Assembly: GCA_036346395.1 (NCBI GenBank)
Contig: CM070615.1
Coordinates: 9,615,534-9,679,533 of the forward strand
Direction: 5' to 3'
DNA from: Hsuehochloa calcarea
Taxonomy: Eukaryota > Streptophyta > Magnoliopsida > Poales > Poaceae
Length of the DNA: 64,000 bases
The notes below the pieces were generated by a model. That model did no database searches and was not told where the DNA came from. It saw nothing but the letters and a program-made list of their open reading frames with translations. Below, one piece after another: positions 45,918 through 59,267 of the stretch. Numbering within the stretch: position 1 is the stretch's first letter; every line of letters starts with the position of its first letter. The position numbers and the translations under genes were made by a program.

Positions 45918-48900
45918 TGTAACACCCCAATTTTCAGAGCTTTAAGAATCCTTTAATAGTGGTAGTGAGAAAATTCACCATTTGGATTTATTTGAATATT
46001 AATTTAAAAAAAAGCTTAATATGGACTTTAAGGACAAACCGATTTAATGTGCTTAATCCCAACATCAACAGTTGTCAAAACTATTTTATTTAGATTCTTC
46101 ATGCTTGGATATATTTTATAGAATTTTCTGGAATTTTTCCAAAGCCATTTGCTATTTTCTAATTGCTATTTGCATTTTCTGGATTTATTAAAAAGAAAAA
46201 TCTATTTAAATTCCTCGGAACAGTGCTGGGCCGAAGCCCAACACTATTCCAGGCGCGCTCCAGCCCATCTCGCCCCGACCGCGCCCTCGCCCGTTGGATG
46301 CTTGACGCGTGCCCCTCGTTTTTGATCGGACGCACGCGCTCAACCCCGCCTTCCTCCGTTGGATGTTCGCCGCGTGGCTTCGCCCGCTGATCTCGCTCGC
46401 TCGCTCGCCCGCGCCTCGCTGCCGCTGCCAGGTGGGACCGCCACAGGGTCGTCGTTTCCGCGCCTTCTTCTTCCTCGCGCCCACGCTTCGCCGCCATTGC
46501 TGGAGCTTCGAGCTCCGTCTGACAAAACCGATTCGGTTGCTGATTCTTCGCGCCGACCCCACCAAATCATATCTCTGTTGATTTCTTATCTGTTCCAAAC
46601 CGAATCAAACCCCGAATCCCTCTCAATCTCCGAGAATCAAGGATTTCAAAATCCGGCCGTTTCGGACCCGAATTGGGGATTTCCAATTCTGGCGTCCTCC
46701 GGGCCTATAAATACCCCCCTTAGGATCGCCTAGTCCGCCGCAACCCAGAACCACCACCCTCGTCTCCCCGATCGCTCTAGCGCCGCCGCAATCCAAGAAT
46801 TAGGGTTTTCGGCCGAGTTTCTTCTCCGGTGAATTGCGCCGCCGTCGTTGTCGCCCTTGCTCCACCGACTGCACCACTATGATCAGCAAGTCCCAGGCTA
46901 CCTCGGGCGCACCTCCTCGTCGGAGCATCGCCGGAGCACCTTCCCGACAAAACCCGAAGCTCCACCACCGCTTCTTCCTCGCCGCCGGTCGCCACCGTCG
47001 TTGCCAGCTACCGGTAAGGGCACCCCTGAGTGCGCAATAGCACGGGGAACAATCTGGTACCCTCCATTGTCGGCGAGTCGCCGCCGTTCGCCGGTGACCA
47101 TCGGGTCCCGAGCGCCACCGCCGCCGTTGTCGTCCAGCTCAGCGCCCGGCGTCGGCCCGATCTTTGGTGTGGCGGCCGCGTGGCGCCAGACGCCAACACA
47201 TGCGTCGCGTGGCTCGGTCCACCGCGCGAGATCTCCCTCGGTTCGGTGCACTTGGTCCACAGTGAACCCCGAGACTGACATATGGGGCCCACATGTCAGA
47301 TTTCTTTTTAAATCTATTTCTTTTTTCGGAGATTCTCGGCTGACGCAAGCATTGCGCAATAATCCGATTTTCCTTTATAAAAATAATTCGGGAAATTTAA
47401 TAAAATCCAAATTAGGGTTTTATTTGATTTTCAAACTTTCAAAGCCCATATCTTTTGCATCCGAACTCCGATTGAGCCCATTCAAATTTATAAATTCGTA
47501 TAAAATTAAGATCTATTTAATAGTGAATTTTATTTGATATTTGGAGTTTATTTTGCCTCTGTTATTTATTTGTTTTTGTTTCTTTTATCTCGTTTGCGAG
47601 TAGACGTCGATACTTCGGGGAATTTTGCAGAAGAAGGAGCACCTCAAGACCAAGACCAATACCTAGATCTATTCCAAGGCAAGTTATACCACTGATCATA
47701 TTGAACCCAGTTTTCAAAATACTTTGTTTCAATGTATTGCATTCTATTTCAAGTATTTATTTAAATGCTTTTGGGATAGTTATTAATCCAAACTGTTATA
47801 CCACCTTGTCTATTGTATGTCATGATATTTTGTCACCCTAGGTTGGTTCATTATTAGTTGGTATTATCGTAGCACCAACGTGGGTTGGTTAGATACGATT
47901 AGACTGCTTAGCCATGCCACGAGTCATCATTTCATGTGAGTTGCAATTATAAACTTGACTAAGTGATTATGGAACTGTGTGATAAAACTGTGTGTGCTGT
48001 GTGCTGTTACTCGTGATGGCATGTGTTGCACTTAATCAACAGGGTGGGAAAAGATTTTGACTGCGACAAGTGGTGGATCTGTGTGAATAGTGGAACTGTG
48101 TGATATAAACTTTGTGATTTGGGAAAAACTGGAAGTCTTGCCTTGGTCAATTAAGGACTTAACTTTGTGCGCCATTGAACTGGCCTTCTTTATGCGACCA
48201 CATGCCTAGTATGGGCTGGGCCTGACTTAGTAAGTTATGGAGTCTTGACATTGGCAACTCAGGTTGTATTTAAACTATGTGATGGGCTGGAGGTGTGATA
48301 TGTCACATCGCGGGACGGTTCGCTGCATCCCTGTCCAACGGTGTGTGTCGTTCCAAGGGCTGTGTGTACAAATTGGACGGCAGGAAAGCACATCGGGAGT
48401 GTCATTGCTTGAGATGAAGTCTCTGAAAGGTTTTGTTATGGTCAGTGCTGGCCCCACTGATTGTATCGTGTGGGTAAGGTGTACAGCTTCTGCAGAGTGT
48501 TTAAACCAATCTATTCGAATAGCCGCGTCCTCGGTTATGGACATGCTCGGGAATTTCACACGAGGGGTAGATTTTCATAAAACATTTGGGAAGGGTTAGC
48601 TGTGTGAGATAACTTATGCAGCTGTGTGAATAACTTGATTAGACTGTGTGTCCTTTGTGAAATCAATTGTTAACTTATTACTGTCTATTTGTTTTGAATT
48701 ATGCTTTCAATCTATTATTTGTATTCAATTGCAAATGTTGCATTTCTGCAAAATAACCACAGAAGCCATTCCTTTGGAATAAGCCATCATGTATAAATGC
48801 ATTCTGTGGTATGACTTGCGAGTACGGTGTGTACTCACTCTTGCTAAACAAATCAATGAAGTGGAGGAGTCGTCACTTTGCTTTTGAAGAAGAGTTCTAC

Positions 48901-49203
48901 AAAGGTTGATCGTTAGGGTCTTGATCCCAGTCAGTTGCCTGTGGTAAATTGATGGGAGCCCACTGGAGTTTATTTTGTTTCCGCTGCAGTTTATTTCTTT
49001 ATTGTCAGCCTTGCATGGCTTAATAAATGTAAAACTTGACCGTAAGGTCCCAATAGTTATTTGTTATTTAAAGGTACTCGTTTATTCTTATATTCGTTGT
49101 ATGGATGTGATATTTTATCGATGTTGACACTGTGTGCACTAGCGTGATCCTGGACTAGTGGAGAATACACAGAGGGTCCAGATTTGCATATTTGGATCCC
49201 GAT
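45918..49203 (+). repeat. Gypsy long LTR, about 3.3 kb
   Basis: It starts TGTAACACCCCAATTTTC. An AT-rich beginning leads to a GC-rich block (46220-47280) with a good TATA box, then R-U5-like sequence (47560-48100) that matches 20270-20876, then a terminal part (GAATACACAGAGGG, about 49160) like the end of the solo LTR at 43984-45682. The last bases are uncertain; the usual CA end was not found, so a few bases may be lost where other LTR sequence joins. Long frames in the GC-rich block occur on both strands and are chance. Confidence 0.75.
46706..46713 (+). promoter_or_regulatory. TATA box of the long gypsy LTR
   Basis: CCTATAAATACC in a GC-rich setting. Transcription would be expected about 30 bp further, ahead of the GC-rich leader, as in plant LTR promoters. 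Confidence 0.7.
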
Positions 49204-51196
49204 AGTAGCCCCCAAGGCTTAAGAAAATAAAAAATATTTACTTAAGGCTTTTTTTTGCCTTGATACATGCATCAATGAGATTTGATCAGGCACAATTATT
49301 CAAACCATTTAATGAAAAATGTGGGAAAAGGGAAAATATTCTTGTGTGGATATCGTGGGGATATGTACATGATCTTAGGATGATGAGTCAATTGGCAATG
49401 ACGTTGTTGGTTTGACGAATCTCTTATTTTCGGAAAAGCTCCTATGCTGTTCAGATCTCTGGCGGTCAGACCGGCTGTGTATCGGTTCGACCGGCAGCAC
49501 TGCGGTCCGACCGGCCGTGTGGTAGTCCGACCGGCTGTGTGCGGCTGTTCGACCGGCCAAAACCTTTGGTGGAGTTTGGGGCTAGGCCAAAAATAGAGTG
49601 TGTAGGCAAGAGAGGGGAGTTTCCTACACTTGGTCTCATATTTTTTGGAGCTTCCAGTCAAAAGTTCTATTCAGTTGAAAATTCCAGAGAGATTCGGATT
49701 TCCATGATGGAATTTTGGCTAAGTCTTTTCGGGCGGTCTGACCGGCACATACAAATCGGTCACATCGGTTGGAGATCGGTCAGACTGGCCAGGTAGGGCG
49801 GTCAGACCGGTTTCGACTTGTTCGTCGACCATCTTGGCGGCATTGTGTTTTGGTTATGTTTAGTGTATGAGTTTCAATGCTTTAATGTTGCATATTGCAT
49901 GGTTGAGCTAACGTGGGTCAAGTTGTGAAGAACTTGTTCCTAGAGACGATTTCTTGGTCTATTGCTGTGTAGGTGACTTGCAGGTCAACGACGGTCAACG
50001 GTGAGGAGGATCGGGACTAAGCTTGGAGAGCTGAGGTCCAGAACGATCATGGATGTTGGGTGGAGTCGTGTGACTTAAGCATGCCACAGAATGGACAAGA
50101 TGGTTCGAACGGGAAGTTTGTTGCAGCTGGTTGGATCAAGCGGCGCGGGGGTCGGTGCAAGTGCCTTGGAGGTTCCGATGGGATTCGGACGGGAGAGACT
50201 TGCCGACATGATGAGAGTCGCTGATCAAGCTACACGTGGCAAAGCGATTGCTTCAAGCAGAATGCGTGTGTATGTGTCCCGTTTGTATTGGGCCTTAACG
50301 GGAGCCCATTAGGTGAACTCTTCTAGAAACTAGGCCTCACTATAAATAGAGAGGGGGGGGGGGATTGGAAAACAGCCCCAAGCACTCCATTTGTAAAAAC
50401 CCTAGTTTTGGGTTAGTGTTTGGAGAGGAGATGAGAGGCTAGGTTCTAGAGAGGTGATTTGTGTGTGTGCTCTTGGATTGATCTCTTGTCCTTCTTGAGG
50501 GAGTGGCTTTAACAAGCAACATCTTGAATCAATCCATGGATGTTTGTTCAAAGATGAGGCCTCTTGTGTTTTCCTCTATCTTTTGATGATTTTGGTGCTT
50601 CCTTGATCCGGTTGTTTTTGGTTGGTCTCTTGACCTATTTTACCTTGTTATGATGTGTGGGAATACTCCTAGGATCATCTAGATCATCAATCCCCCACGA
50701 GCAAGATTTGGATCAAGTTTTTCATTTTGCTAGGTTTTGAACCCTCCTTTGGTAAAACTTAAAAATGTCAAAACTTTGACGTGGATCTGGACAATCGTTG
50801 CTAGGAATAGATTCCAGATATCCTTAGGGAGGTGTGTTCTAAATTTGGTCAAGTTTCATCGGGTAAATCAAAAGTTAGACCGATTTTCGTTTTGGTTTCG
50901 GGTGGTTTGCAGTGGTTCTGGACCAAATCGGTCAAACCGATTTCTAACAATGATCCGACCGCCAGCAATGATCGAACCGCTTGATTGTACCGATCACCGC
51001 CCAATGAGCTTAATCTTCATATTTTGGGTGTTTTGCTTAAGGGGTTAATCGGATTCAGCATAAGGCTTCCTCTGTGCATTTACTAATCTTCTTAGCTCTC
51101 ATAGCTATTGAAGTAAAGTTCGTGTTGAATTTGGTTAAGGCAAAAATTAAGAAAGTGTTTATTCACCCCCCCTCTAGTCGTCTTTCCGGTCCTACA
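49204..51196 (+). repeat. LTR-type sequence with GACCGGC repeats and TATA box
   Basis: Two clusters (49450-49555 and 49730-49815) contain repeated GTC(A/C/T)GACCGGC units. A TATA box TATAAATA lies at 50341-50348, followed by a G run, then AAAACCCTAGTTTTGGGTTAG. The end TTATTCACCCCCCCTCTAGTCG, then CCGGTCCTACA at 51196, is a common 3' end of rice LTRs. No primer binding site follows, so it is separated from its own internal region. The 5' boundary is not resolved. Confidence 0.55.
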
Positions 51197-51235
51197 TCTT
51201 GTTTTCTTGGAAACCATACCCGAAGTTTGCGATGA

Positions 51236-52180
51236 GTGGGCGAACGATTCGTGGTAAAGAGGGATAAAAATACTTCATTTGTACCTTTACTTTTACTTTG
51301 CTCTCATTGCAATCTTTGTCTCCCACCTTATAGTTTCTTCATCTCGGGTTCATCTTTGCTCCCAAACTTCTTCATCTTCCATAATCTTTGTTCAATCTTT
51401 GATCATGGGGATCATATGAGCTTCAACACTTTCTGAGAGTAGGATTCAGGAACTAGAAGATCAAGGATACCTCCCGACGTGGTCTTTGATCGAGTGGAGC
51501 CCTTTCGGCAGTGAAGATGCTTCGATTTCAAAAGAAGGTTGGATCATCCTCTTTTATTCCTTCGTAAAACTAGGTTTCCATTTGCTTAAAAGTGAATTTA
51601 TGGTAGATGTCCAAGATTGCTTCAAGATAGAGATTTTCCACCTAGGACTGAACTCTATCATAATCCTTAGTGTTTTTTCGCATCTTTGCGAAGCTTCACT
51701 TGACATTCCCCCTTTTGTTTGTCTCTTTTGTCTTTTCTACCAATTCAACAAGAATAACAGAGGTCAGGGATTCTATGGAAGCACATACTTCAAGGTCCAA
51801 GACCAAATGTCCAGTAACTACCCTCCGCTCCCCATCAAGGATACATGGTGGGATTATCAGAAGGAGTGATTTTTCTCTGATATTCCTGGAGGCGGCCACT
51901 TGAAGTTCACTAGAGGTCCTCTACCGAGCTGGTAAGCCCAAAAAGTGAAGAAGTAGAAGACCTCCGTGAAGCTAACAACTGAGGAAGAGAGTTTGGTTGA
52001 CACAATCATCTTGCTGGTGACTGCCATATTAACTGGTAAGAGGATCATCCATGACTTCCGCCAGAACAAGTTTAGTCCCTTGAAGAAAATGGCTCACTTT
52101 GCTTGGCAGCTGAAAGGGGGCAATGATCCGACCAAGGACAACCCTAGAGGTATGTTATTTTCTAGGTATCTTAAAACTTT
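51236..52180 (+). pseudogene. Fragment of a 'putative gypsy-type transposon' (Transposase_28-like) protein
   Basis: The segment FVKLGFHLLKSEF, then LGLNSIIILSVFSHLCEASL (about 51560-51700) resembles the conserved core of the plant family often annotated as Transposase_28, found in gag-like first genes of Tat-type gypsy elements. It continues with YFKVQDQM, and NKFSPLKKMAHFAWQLKGGN, where a related conserved part is expected. Several frame changes and stops break it. It follows the LTR end at 51196. Confidence 0.6.
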
Positions 52181-52483
52181 ATTTTGACTTTGTAGTATAA
52201 ACATTACTAAGTCTATATTTTTTTTTGCCTTTAAGTTTGCCAGAGGAGGTGGTCGAAGAGAAGGCTTCCTTCATGTTAAAGAATATGTTGGATGGATCAG
52301 ATATAGTTTCCTTTGACGACTAGCTCTCCAGCCTGATTAGGGCATCTATAGAGTTCATAGAATAACGAATGTAGATATGTATAAGTTCAATTCTTGTCTT
52401 GAATTTTTCTTAAGACTATAACCAATAAACTCTCTGGTTTGCTTTAGAAGCATCGTAGGAAGAGGGGTATTGACCAATCGGGG

Positions 52484-53035
52484 TCAAGCAATCAAGCTCA
52501 TCTGCCAAGGAGACGAAGACTGTTGCTGTAGCACCCACTCAGGTCGTGGTCGAGAATCCGATGACCAGAGTAACAGTCGATCCAACAACATATTCTCTTG
52601 CCATGTTGATTTGATGGCAGTCAAGTTGACTAGCGAGTCGATGCGGGGTAAAGGGAAGTCATCCTTAATACAATCAATTTTCAAATTAGTGAAGTCAACG
52701 CACTTGCACCACTTACCATTTGATTTCTTGACCATGACCAGATTCGTGAGCCAATCAGGGTGGTCAATTTCACGAATAAAACCAGCGTCTGAAAGTTTGT
52801 CCAACTTTTGCCGAATGGCTTATTGCCGATTAAGAGCGAATAACTGGAGCTTCTGCTTTACTGGTCCCTTGTCAGGTCGTATGGCTAGCTTCTGCTCGAA
52901 CACCTCTCTTGGGACTCCAAGCATGTCGGATGGTTGCCACACGAACACATCAACATTTTCCCAGAGGAAGGCAATGAGCTCGAGGTTCTATTTCTCATTC
53001 ATATTTGACCCAATGCGAACTGTCTTGGACTAGTC
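52484..53035 (-). pseudogene. Gypsy reverse-transcriptase N-terminal fragment
   Basis: On the minus strand: NVDVFVWQPSDMLGVPREVF, then KGPVKQKLQLFALNRQ, KLSDAGFIREIDHPDWLTNL, GKWCKCVDFTNL and DDFPLPRIDSLV, the N-terminal blocks of gypsy reverse transcriptase in order. It ends before the FLDAYSGY block and the catalytic FxDD. A stop replaces a residue before AIRQKLDKL, and another lies near 52990. It is opposite in orientation to the gag-like fragment on its left. The 187-codon plus-strand frame over it is a shadow. Confidence 0.85.
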
Positions 53036-53049
53036 ATCAAGAGTAAATG

Positions 53050-55026
53050 GGATTTATCATTCATTTCGAAAGTGGGGGCTTATATGGCTCAATTTGTATA
53101 AAGTGATTTTTTCCATTTAAATATTACTAAGTTCCAAAGTAGTTTAATTTCATAACTAAAATCAATTTTTAAAATTGTCAATTTCATAGTGGATAACCTC
53201 TATATAAATGTGGTGAAGGATATGCTCCTATCACATGTCTAACCGTCCAATTTTTTCACAAGGATTAACCATCCTAAAATAATTTCTAAATTATTTTTTA
53301 AAACAAAAACAAAGTTTAACTTTGAGTGGCTTTGCTCAGCATGTCCATGACCATGAACATGGCTACTCAAATCATTTTATAATATGCAGAGGTGGTACAA
53401 CTTTGCCCATAAGAGATAGTTTACTTAAAATGTCAGCCAAGACATACTTCCGAAGGCGTGCGACTAAGCAACTGTCATTAGGCTTTTAGAATGTCCTACC
53501 CCAAAGTCATTATGCCCGCTAAGGTTTCACTCCCATTGGCTACCAACCTGCCAAGAACCCCCTCTTGAGCCAAGTGAGAATACTGTTAAACTGACACCCG
53601 CACATCAACATGGTATAATTAACAATGAGGTGTTACAAATTATTTAGCCTAGCCTGCCCCATTCCAGACTTATGGTAGTACGGTGGAGCTTAGCAAGATG
53701 TGGCTCCAAGACTGGTTCTTAACCAACTTAGGCAACATTCCATAAACCTTGGCCTCGATTATTGAAATAAATCGATCCTGTGCATTGACTTGCACCATCC
53801 TAACATTCATTTTGTCCAAGTCTAAACTAGTTTTAATTTATTTTACATGTCAAATCTTTTTCTAAAATTTCTATGGTAAAAACAAAACTATTTTACAAGT
53901 CCAAGTCATTTCTAAATCATGGTCGAACATTTTGGCTAAATTCCCCAAATTCAATATTTTTGGTGTAAGCTTTGACTAAGCATAAAGTTTTCCAACATGT
54001 TGTAGTTCATACTATTGTACCAACTAGATTTTCAACTGAAGTAACAAGGGATGGCTAATTCAATGACAAAATTGGCTATACAAAACTAAAGGGATTAACT
54101 AGAAATTTAAAATAGGAATTTAAATTAACTTGAATATAAATAAGCATGCAATAATAATTTAAAAAGAATTAAATAATTTAAAATATTGTGATCAAACATG
54201 ATTAAAGAATGTAACTTGCTTTACTCAAATTCTTGTTGGTCTAATTTGTCAAATAACTCGGGCTCTCTGAAGTCGTCCAAATCTATACGCGGAAATGAGT
54301 CAAATTCAAATAAATTAAAATAAATACAAATTAAGTTCAAATGAAATCCAAATTATATAATTTTAGTATAGATAGTTAGATGTTGAATTTAGATGAAATT
54401 AGCCATTTAAATCGCTGAAATCGAAGCTCGTATGAAGGAGGATGAGTCCTCGAAAGATTAAATCCTAAAGAAATAAACTAAATTCAATTTCTTGAATTAA
54501 TGACTTATTTTTTTAAAGCATATCCGAATTATAACGCAATATGATGTTAGCAACTGAATTTCTTTTCTGGTTGGATTATTTTTGATGGGGAAATCCTATT
54601 TTACTCACTAACAAGTGGGCCCTTAGTCCATGGACCAGGTCCACGAGAAGTCAATGGTCTTCGATGGAACGGGCTTGCGAAACAGTGGTGTGGGCCATGC
54701 AGGTGCTGGCGCACGCTACCACACGATGCCGACGTGGGCGAAAGGGTTTACGTGGCTCTTGCGTGGCTGCCAAGTTATGTCGGCGAGGTGGCAGCGCATT
54801 GGACCCGATGGTCGGCAGCGCTATGCGCCACAGCGACATCCGGCGAGGACATCAAAAGTAAGAGGGGAGCATGGCGAACCTGGTGCGCACGTTGGTGGTG
54901 GCGAGGTGCGGTGAGGTGGCCAGCGGTGAGGAAAAAGGCGGTAGCGAGATCCTGTCAACGATGCCGACGGTGTTTCGGTGGTTCTCTGGCAAAGGCGAGG
55001 TGTGCATGACGTTGAACGTGCGACGA
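53050..55026 (-). repeat. Minus-strand gypsy LTR fragment
   Basis: AT-rich sequence leading, toward the right, into GC-rich sequence (54620-55020). GTGGGCCCTTAGTCCATGGACC at about 54610 matches GTGGGTCCCACTTGCCTATGGACC-like sequence at 21920 in the other minus LTR. It is cut at 55026, where the next LTR begins. Frames in the GC-rich part are not supported. Confidence 0.5.
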
Positions 55027-58000
55027 TGTTGTGAGACTCCGGTTTATCGGGCTTGTAATGCTTAACCATCCACTTGGTCCTAGCATCACAAATCAGATAA
55101 TCCGAGACTCGAGACATGTATACTTCCCAGAATGCAGTATACACACCTCTTTACAAAGTTCATGCATCAATTCCATTCATTCACATAGAATGAAGCAAAA
55201 CAACAACGAAGATAAAATACATAAAGGATAGTCATTACAAAAGAGAGGCCGACCGGCCAAATGACAAATACACAAAGAAATTTAACAGCGGAAGCAAAAG
55301 TGCCATAAGATGGCCATAAACCAAAAGAGCCAATCAGTGTGCCTTTAACCCACAAGGCAACCGACCGGACCGCCAAGCTAGTCGTCGAATCCACAAAGAC
55401 AACTTCATAAAAGTGAGGCCCTTGGGGCTCACCTTCTTCCTCTGCAAACAAAAGCAACCAAAAAAGTGGGTGAGTACTTTGAATGTACTGCAAGATATAT
55501 AAGAATGATATGAGACTGAACAATAACTATATGCAAGCTTATTTAAGTGGAGCAGGCTAGGACTCAAATTTTTAAGCATAAAGCAGGTTTTATTTGCAAT
55601 AATGTAGTACATGGAAAAGCAAGTTAACAAATCTGTTTTTGATGTTCAAATAAACGTAAATGACAACAATATAACAGTAGATATAAGACAACAACAATCC
55701 TGGAAGTGACTAACCCATTAGTCACCACAATAATAGCATGAATCACCCATTCATACTAACCATGTCAAAATTTTAATTTAAAAGGTTGTAGTCTAGTTCT
55801 TGCACGACCTTACCAAGCATGTCCATAACCTAGGACGAGGCTATTCGAATAGTTTTATCCCTGCAGGGGTGTACCAATGTACCCACACGCTGGACCGCCT
55901 TTTTGCCACTAGATCGCATACTTCCTTTGGTATGCCTAAGCATGACTAAGTCCTACGAGACAGCCCAATATTGTGTATTACCCCTCGAGCCGCCGTATGG
56001 ATAGAAACCCATACGTTGTGTCGAGTCATCCTAAAGCCTCGGTCAACTACCCTTCCCTGTAAAGCCTTGGACAACTACGACGCCCTCGAGGTGGAGAGCC
56101 TACCCGAATCTCCACCACCGCACACCCAACACAAGAACACGAGAACACATATCATGTTTCACACAACACACACAACCCCTCCTGCGACTCGGAGATAACT
56201 CACGCCAAAGTACTAAGTCAAGAGAGGTCCCATATCCTCTCGCGTGGTTAGCACGCATAAGCGCTTGGCTTAGTGACACAAGTAACTCGGTCCTTGATGA
56301 CCTAGGCACCATTCCAATCACACCAACAGATCACACCAACATACCATTGTGCCCAAGTCTAAAACAATTTTATTTTCAGTTTTGACTTTACACAAGAACA
56401 AAACACAAATGTTTGGACATAATGGAATAATAAATAGATGTGTGATCAAGATCATCGACTAAAATCGATGATCGCCCATTACTACCGACATCTAAGCATT
56501 TCTAAGCATGACACCGAAAAGACAATAAAAAAGCCTAATTAAATCACCGGGCTCTAATTCACCAGCGATATTAATAACTAATGGTTGTGGCAGGGGATAA
56601 CACTTTAATGGCAACAATGCATTAGGAATAACTACCTCTAAACAGGACAAAAGTAATTGGACACAAAAGCAATGCATACATATAATTTGTAAACAAGATA
56701 GTAGACTTTGAAAGTAATGGGACATTTATGATCAAATATCTTGCCTGCTTGCTGTGGGTCAAGGTGTTGCTGAGGATCAATAATATTATCAACGTGCGCT
56801 TCGGATCCTATCGAAAGAACCAAAAAGAACCAATAAGGCAAAAGAAACCGAAAAGATCCAACAGTCACTTCAACAAAAAGCTCTCACATTTTTACAGTAG
56901 AAAGAGCATGATTTTTATGAACTAATGCAACAAGAACCAATTGATTTGGATTCTTAATGCAAAAGTTATGCTAAAAACAATTTTGCTCAGCTCTTAACAT
57001 TGAAACAGTACCTAAGCAATGATTTTAGTGAAATTTTCTAGAAATATACAGGGGTTAGAATCATTTTTAGATTAAAGTTTAGTTAAAAACATAACTAACA
57101 AAATTTGAATCAACCGAAAAGGAATTAAAGTGAAATAGTTATGCATTTTACAAGTTACCACATTTTTCAGTTGACAAAAAAAAATCTTTTCGGGAAAAAT
57201 CAGAAATTAAATCGACGTGGACGAACTTGGATCGTTGATCTCGGATCCAACGGTCCAAGTCCACGGGATAACGCGCGCCGCCGCGATTCACAAACCCTAA
57301 GCGATCACCGTTGGATCCGGATCCAACGGTTCACGGGATCGGGGCGTTGGCGGTCCAACGTTCACACATATAGGAACCGTTGATCTTGGAGCCAACGGTC
57401 CACACGGATCGAACCTTTGGACGGTCCGAGCGTTCACTCGAATCGGGACCGTTGATCTTGGATCCAACGGTCCAATGATTAGGGCGTGCGATTAATTCAA
57501 ACATTCGCGCGATCCTGGGCCGTAGATCTAAGGATCGACGGTCCACCTCGATTCACGTTCAAAAACACACCCCTGTTTTCATTCGACAAAACGACGGGGA
57601 AGAGAGGTCGTCACCGGCGAATCTAGCCGCGGCGGTGCGAGCAAATGCCCAAAATGGGTTCCTAACAACCTTGCGCACCCAAAGGTACCAACAATTTTGG
57701 CTGCGGCGGTCTAGAACGCCGGCAAGCCGGAGATGACCGAGATGACTCAAAATGACCGAAAACGAAAAACGCAAATGAGCTCAGCTGCGGTTTAAGAAAG
57801 CGGGTGCCAAGCAACTAGGGACTAATAAGAAGTTACCTGAGCACAGAGAATGCACAGAAAAGGGTCGAGTCTGTTCTGGTGAAGAGGAATGAGGATTTCG
57901 GCCAAAATGGGAAATCAAATTCAATCCAACCACGACCGAAAAGAACCAAATTGAGTGAGGTTAAGCTTCAGAGAGTAAAGGTGGAGCAGAGGGCAGCAAA

Positions 58001-59224
58001 ATTGGAAGGAGAGAACCCCTCTTGTCGCCTTCACCAAGCTCCAAACTCAACAATGGCGGTAGAATAGATTTGAATAATTGCAGCTCGTAAGCTCGTGAGT
58101 GCTAGCCGGAGTTGCGGAAGTGCTAAAGGAAGCCAAGGGTGAAGCAATGGAGCTTAAATAGCGAGAATGGCGAAAGCAGCGCGATATTTCTCCTCGGTCA
58201 ATCGCCATGAGAGCACTTGAGAGCGGCGGGGCGGTTGAACTATGGACTTCGAGGAGGAGCACGACGGGCATTTAATGCGCGCAGAGATAGCCGTTTAAAG
58301 GTGACCACGAGGTGACTCCACACTTTGGCGCTTCCCCTCTGCTCACGCCATTGCTTGACTCGGATCGCGCTCAGGCAGAGGAAGGAGACGACTCATCCAC
58401 CGTCGGATTGAAATCGAACGGTTCAAATCGAACGGGGTGATTATAACGATTCGAACGCTCACTTAATCCTGGACCGTTGATTTGGATCCTACGGTTCACG
58501 TTGCGCGAGGCGTTTAGACGGTCCGAACGTTCACGCGATCGTGAGCCGTTGATTTAGAATCCAACGGTTCAACTGGATCAGCGCGCTCGGATGGTCCGAA
58601 CGTTCACGCGATCGTGGGCCGTTCGATGCCGATCCAACGACGCACAACGCTCGCGCCCAAACGACCGAGGCGGTGCAGTTAGTTGACTGGGCCGAGTCAA
58701 GTGGCTCGAGCCCGAGTCCAATTCGAACCCAAGGAACAGTGAAAACTATTAGGGTTTAAATTTAAATACTGATTTTTGAGGAATTTATTTGAGGTAGCAA
58801 ACAAGCTCCGAAAATTATGAAATTTTAACTGGAGCTTGCTGACACCAGGAGGAGCCTCCCATAAAATTTTCAGAGATTTTCATGCACTGAATTATTCTCC
58901 AGAAATTCCAGAAGAGGGGAAAATAGGGTTTGACCAGTTTGACTTGCCTCCAAAATTATCAAATAATTTCTAAAAATCATGAGATAATTCAGAGGTGTTG
59001 CCAAGCCTCCCTAGAACTCAGGGAAAAGATTTCCAAGGGTTTGGCAAAAGACCTTTGCTAAGGAGGGTTTTTGATTAGAGTCAAAAGAGAATTTAAATTG
59101 GATTTTCCATGATTCTTTTGCAAAGAATTACCAAAAATAGCCAAGTCTTCAAGATGCAAGAAAAGTTTTAATTTCTTCTGATTTTCTTACATTTGAAACA
59201 CAAACCCATATTTGGGATGTTACA
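55027..59224 (-). repeat. 3' LTR (about 4.2 kb) of the minus-strand gypsy element
   Basis: On the minus strand it begins TGTAACATCCCAAATATGGG at 59224, directly after the polypurine tract, and ends GGAGTCTCACAACA at 55027. It is unusually long, and its first half carries two clusters of repeated ACCGTTGATCTTGGATCCAA/CGGTTCAC units (57220-57550 and 58390-58650). The last third (55200-56330) is the downstream transcribed part. Open frames in it are not supported. Confidence 0.8.
57220..58650. repeat. Two clusters of GGATCCAACGGT repeats within the LTR
   Basis: The words GGACCGTTGAT(C/T)T, GGATCCAACGGT and CGAACGTTCAC(G/A)CGATC recur roughly every 60-90 bp at 57220-57550 and again at 58390-58650. 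They include partial palindromes such as CCGTTGGATCCGGATCCAACGG near 57308. Confidence 0.85.
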
Positions 59225-59243
59225 AAACCCCCCCCCCCCTTAC
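59225..59243 (-). other. Polypurine tract of the minus-strand gypsy element
   Basis: On the minus strand it reads GTAAGGGGGGGGGGGGTTT, directly before the LTR start TGTAACATCC. This is the site for plus-strand DNA priming. The run of twelve G is long for such a tract. Confidence 0.8.
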
Positions 59244-59267
59244 AAAAATCTCGTCCCGAGATTTGGC

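Noticed and set aside
46159..47537. Multiple 100-230 codon frames
   Set aside because: They lie in the GC-rich part of a gypsy LTR downstream of its TATA box, on both strands, with low-complexity Arg/Pro/Ser composition.
52470..53033. 187-codon plus-strand frame
   Set aside because: Shadow of the minus-strand reverse-transcriptase fragment, whose motifs are clear.
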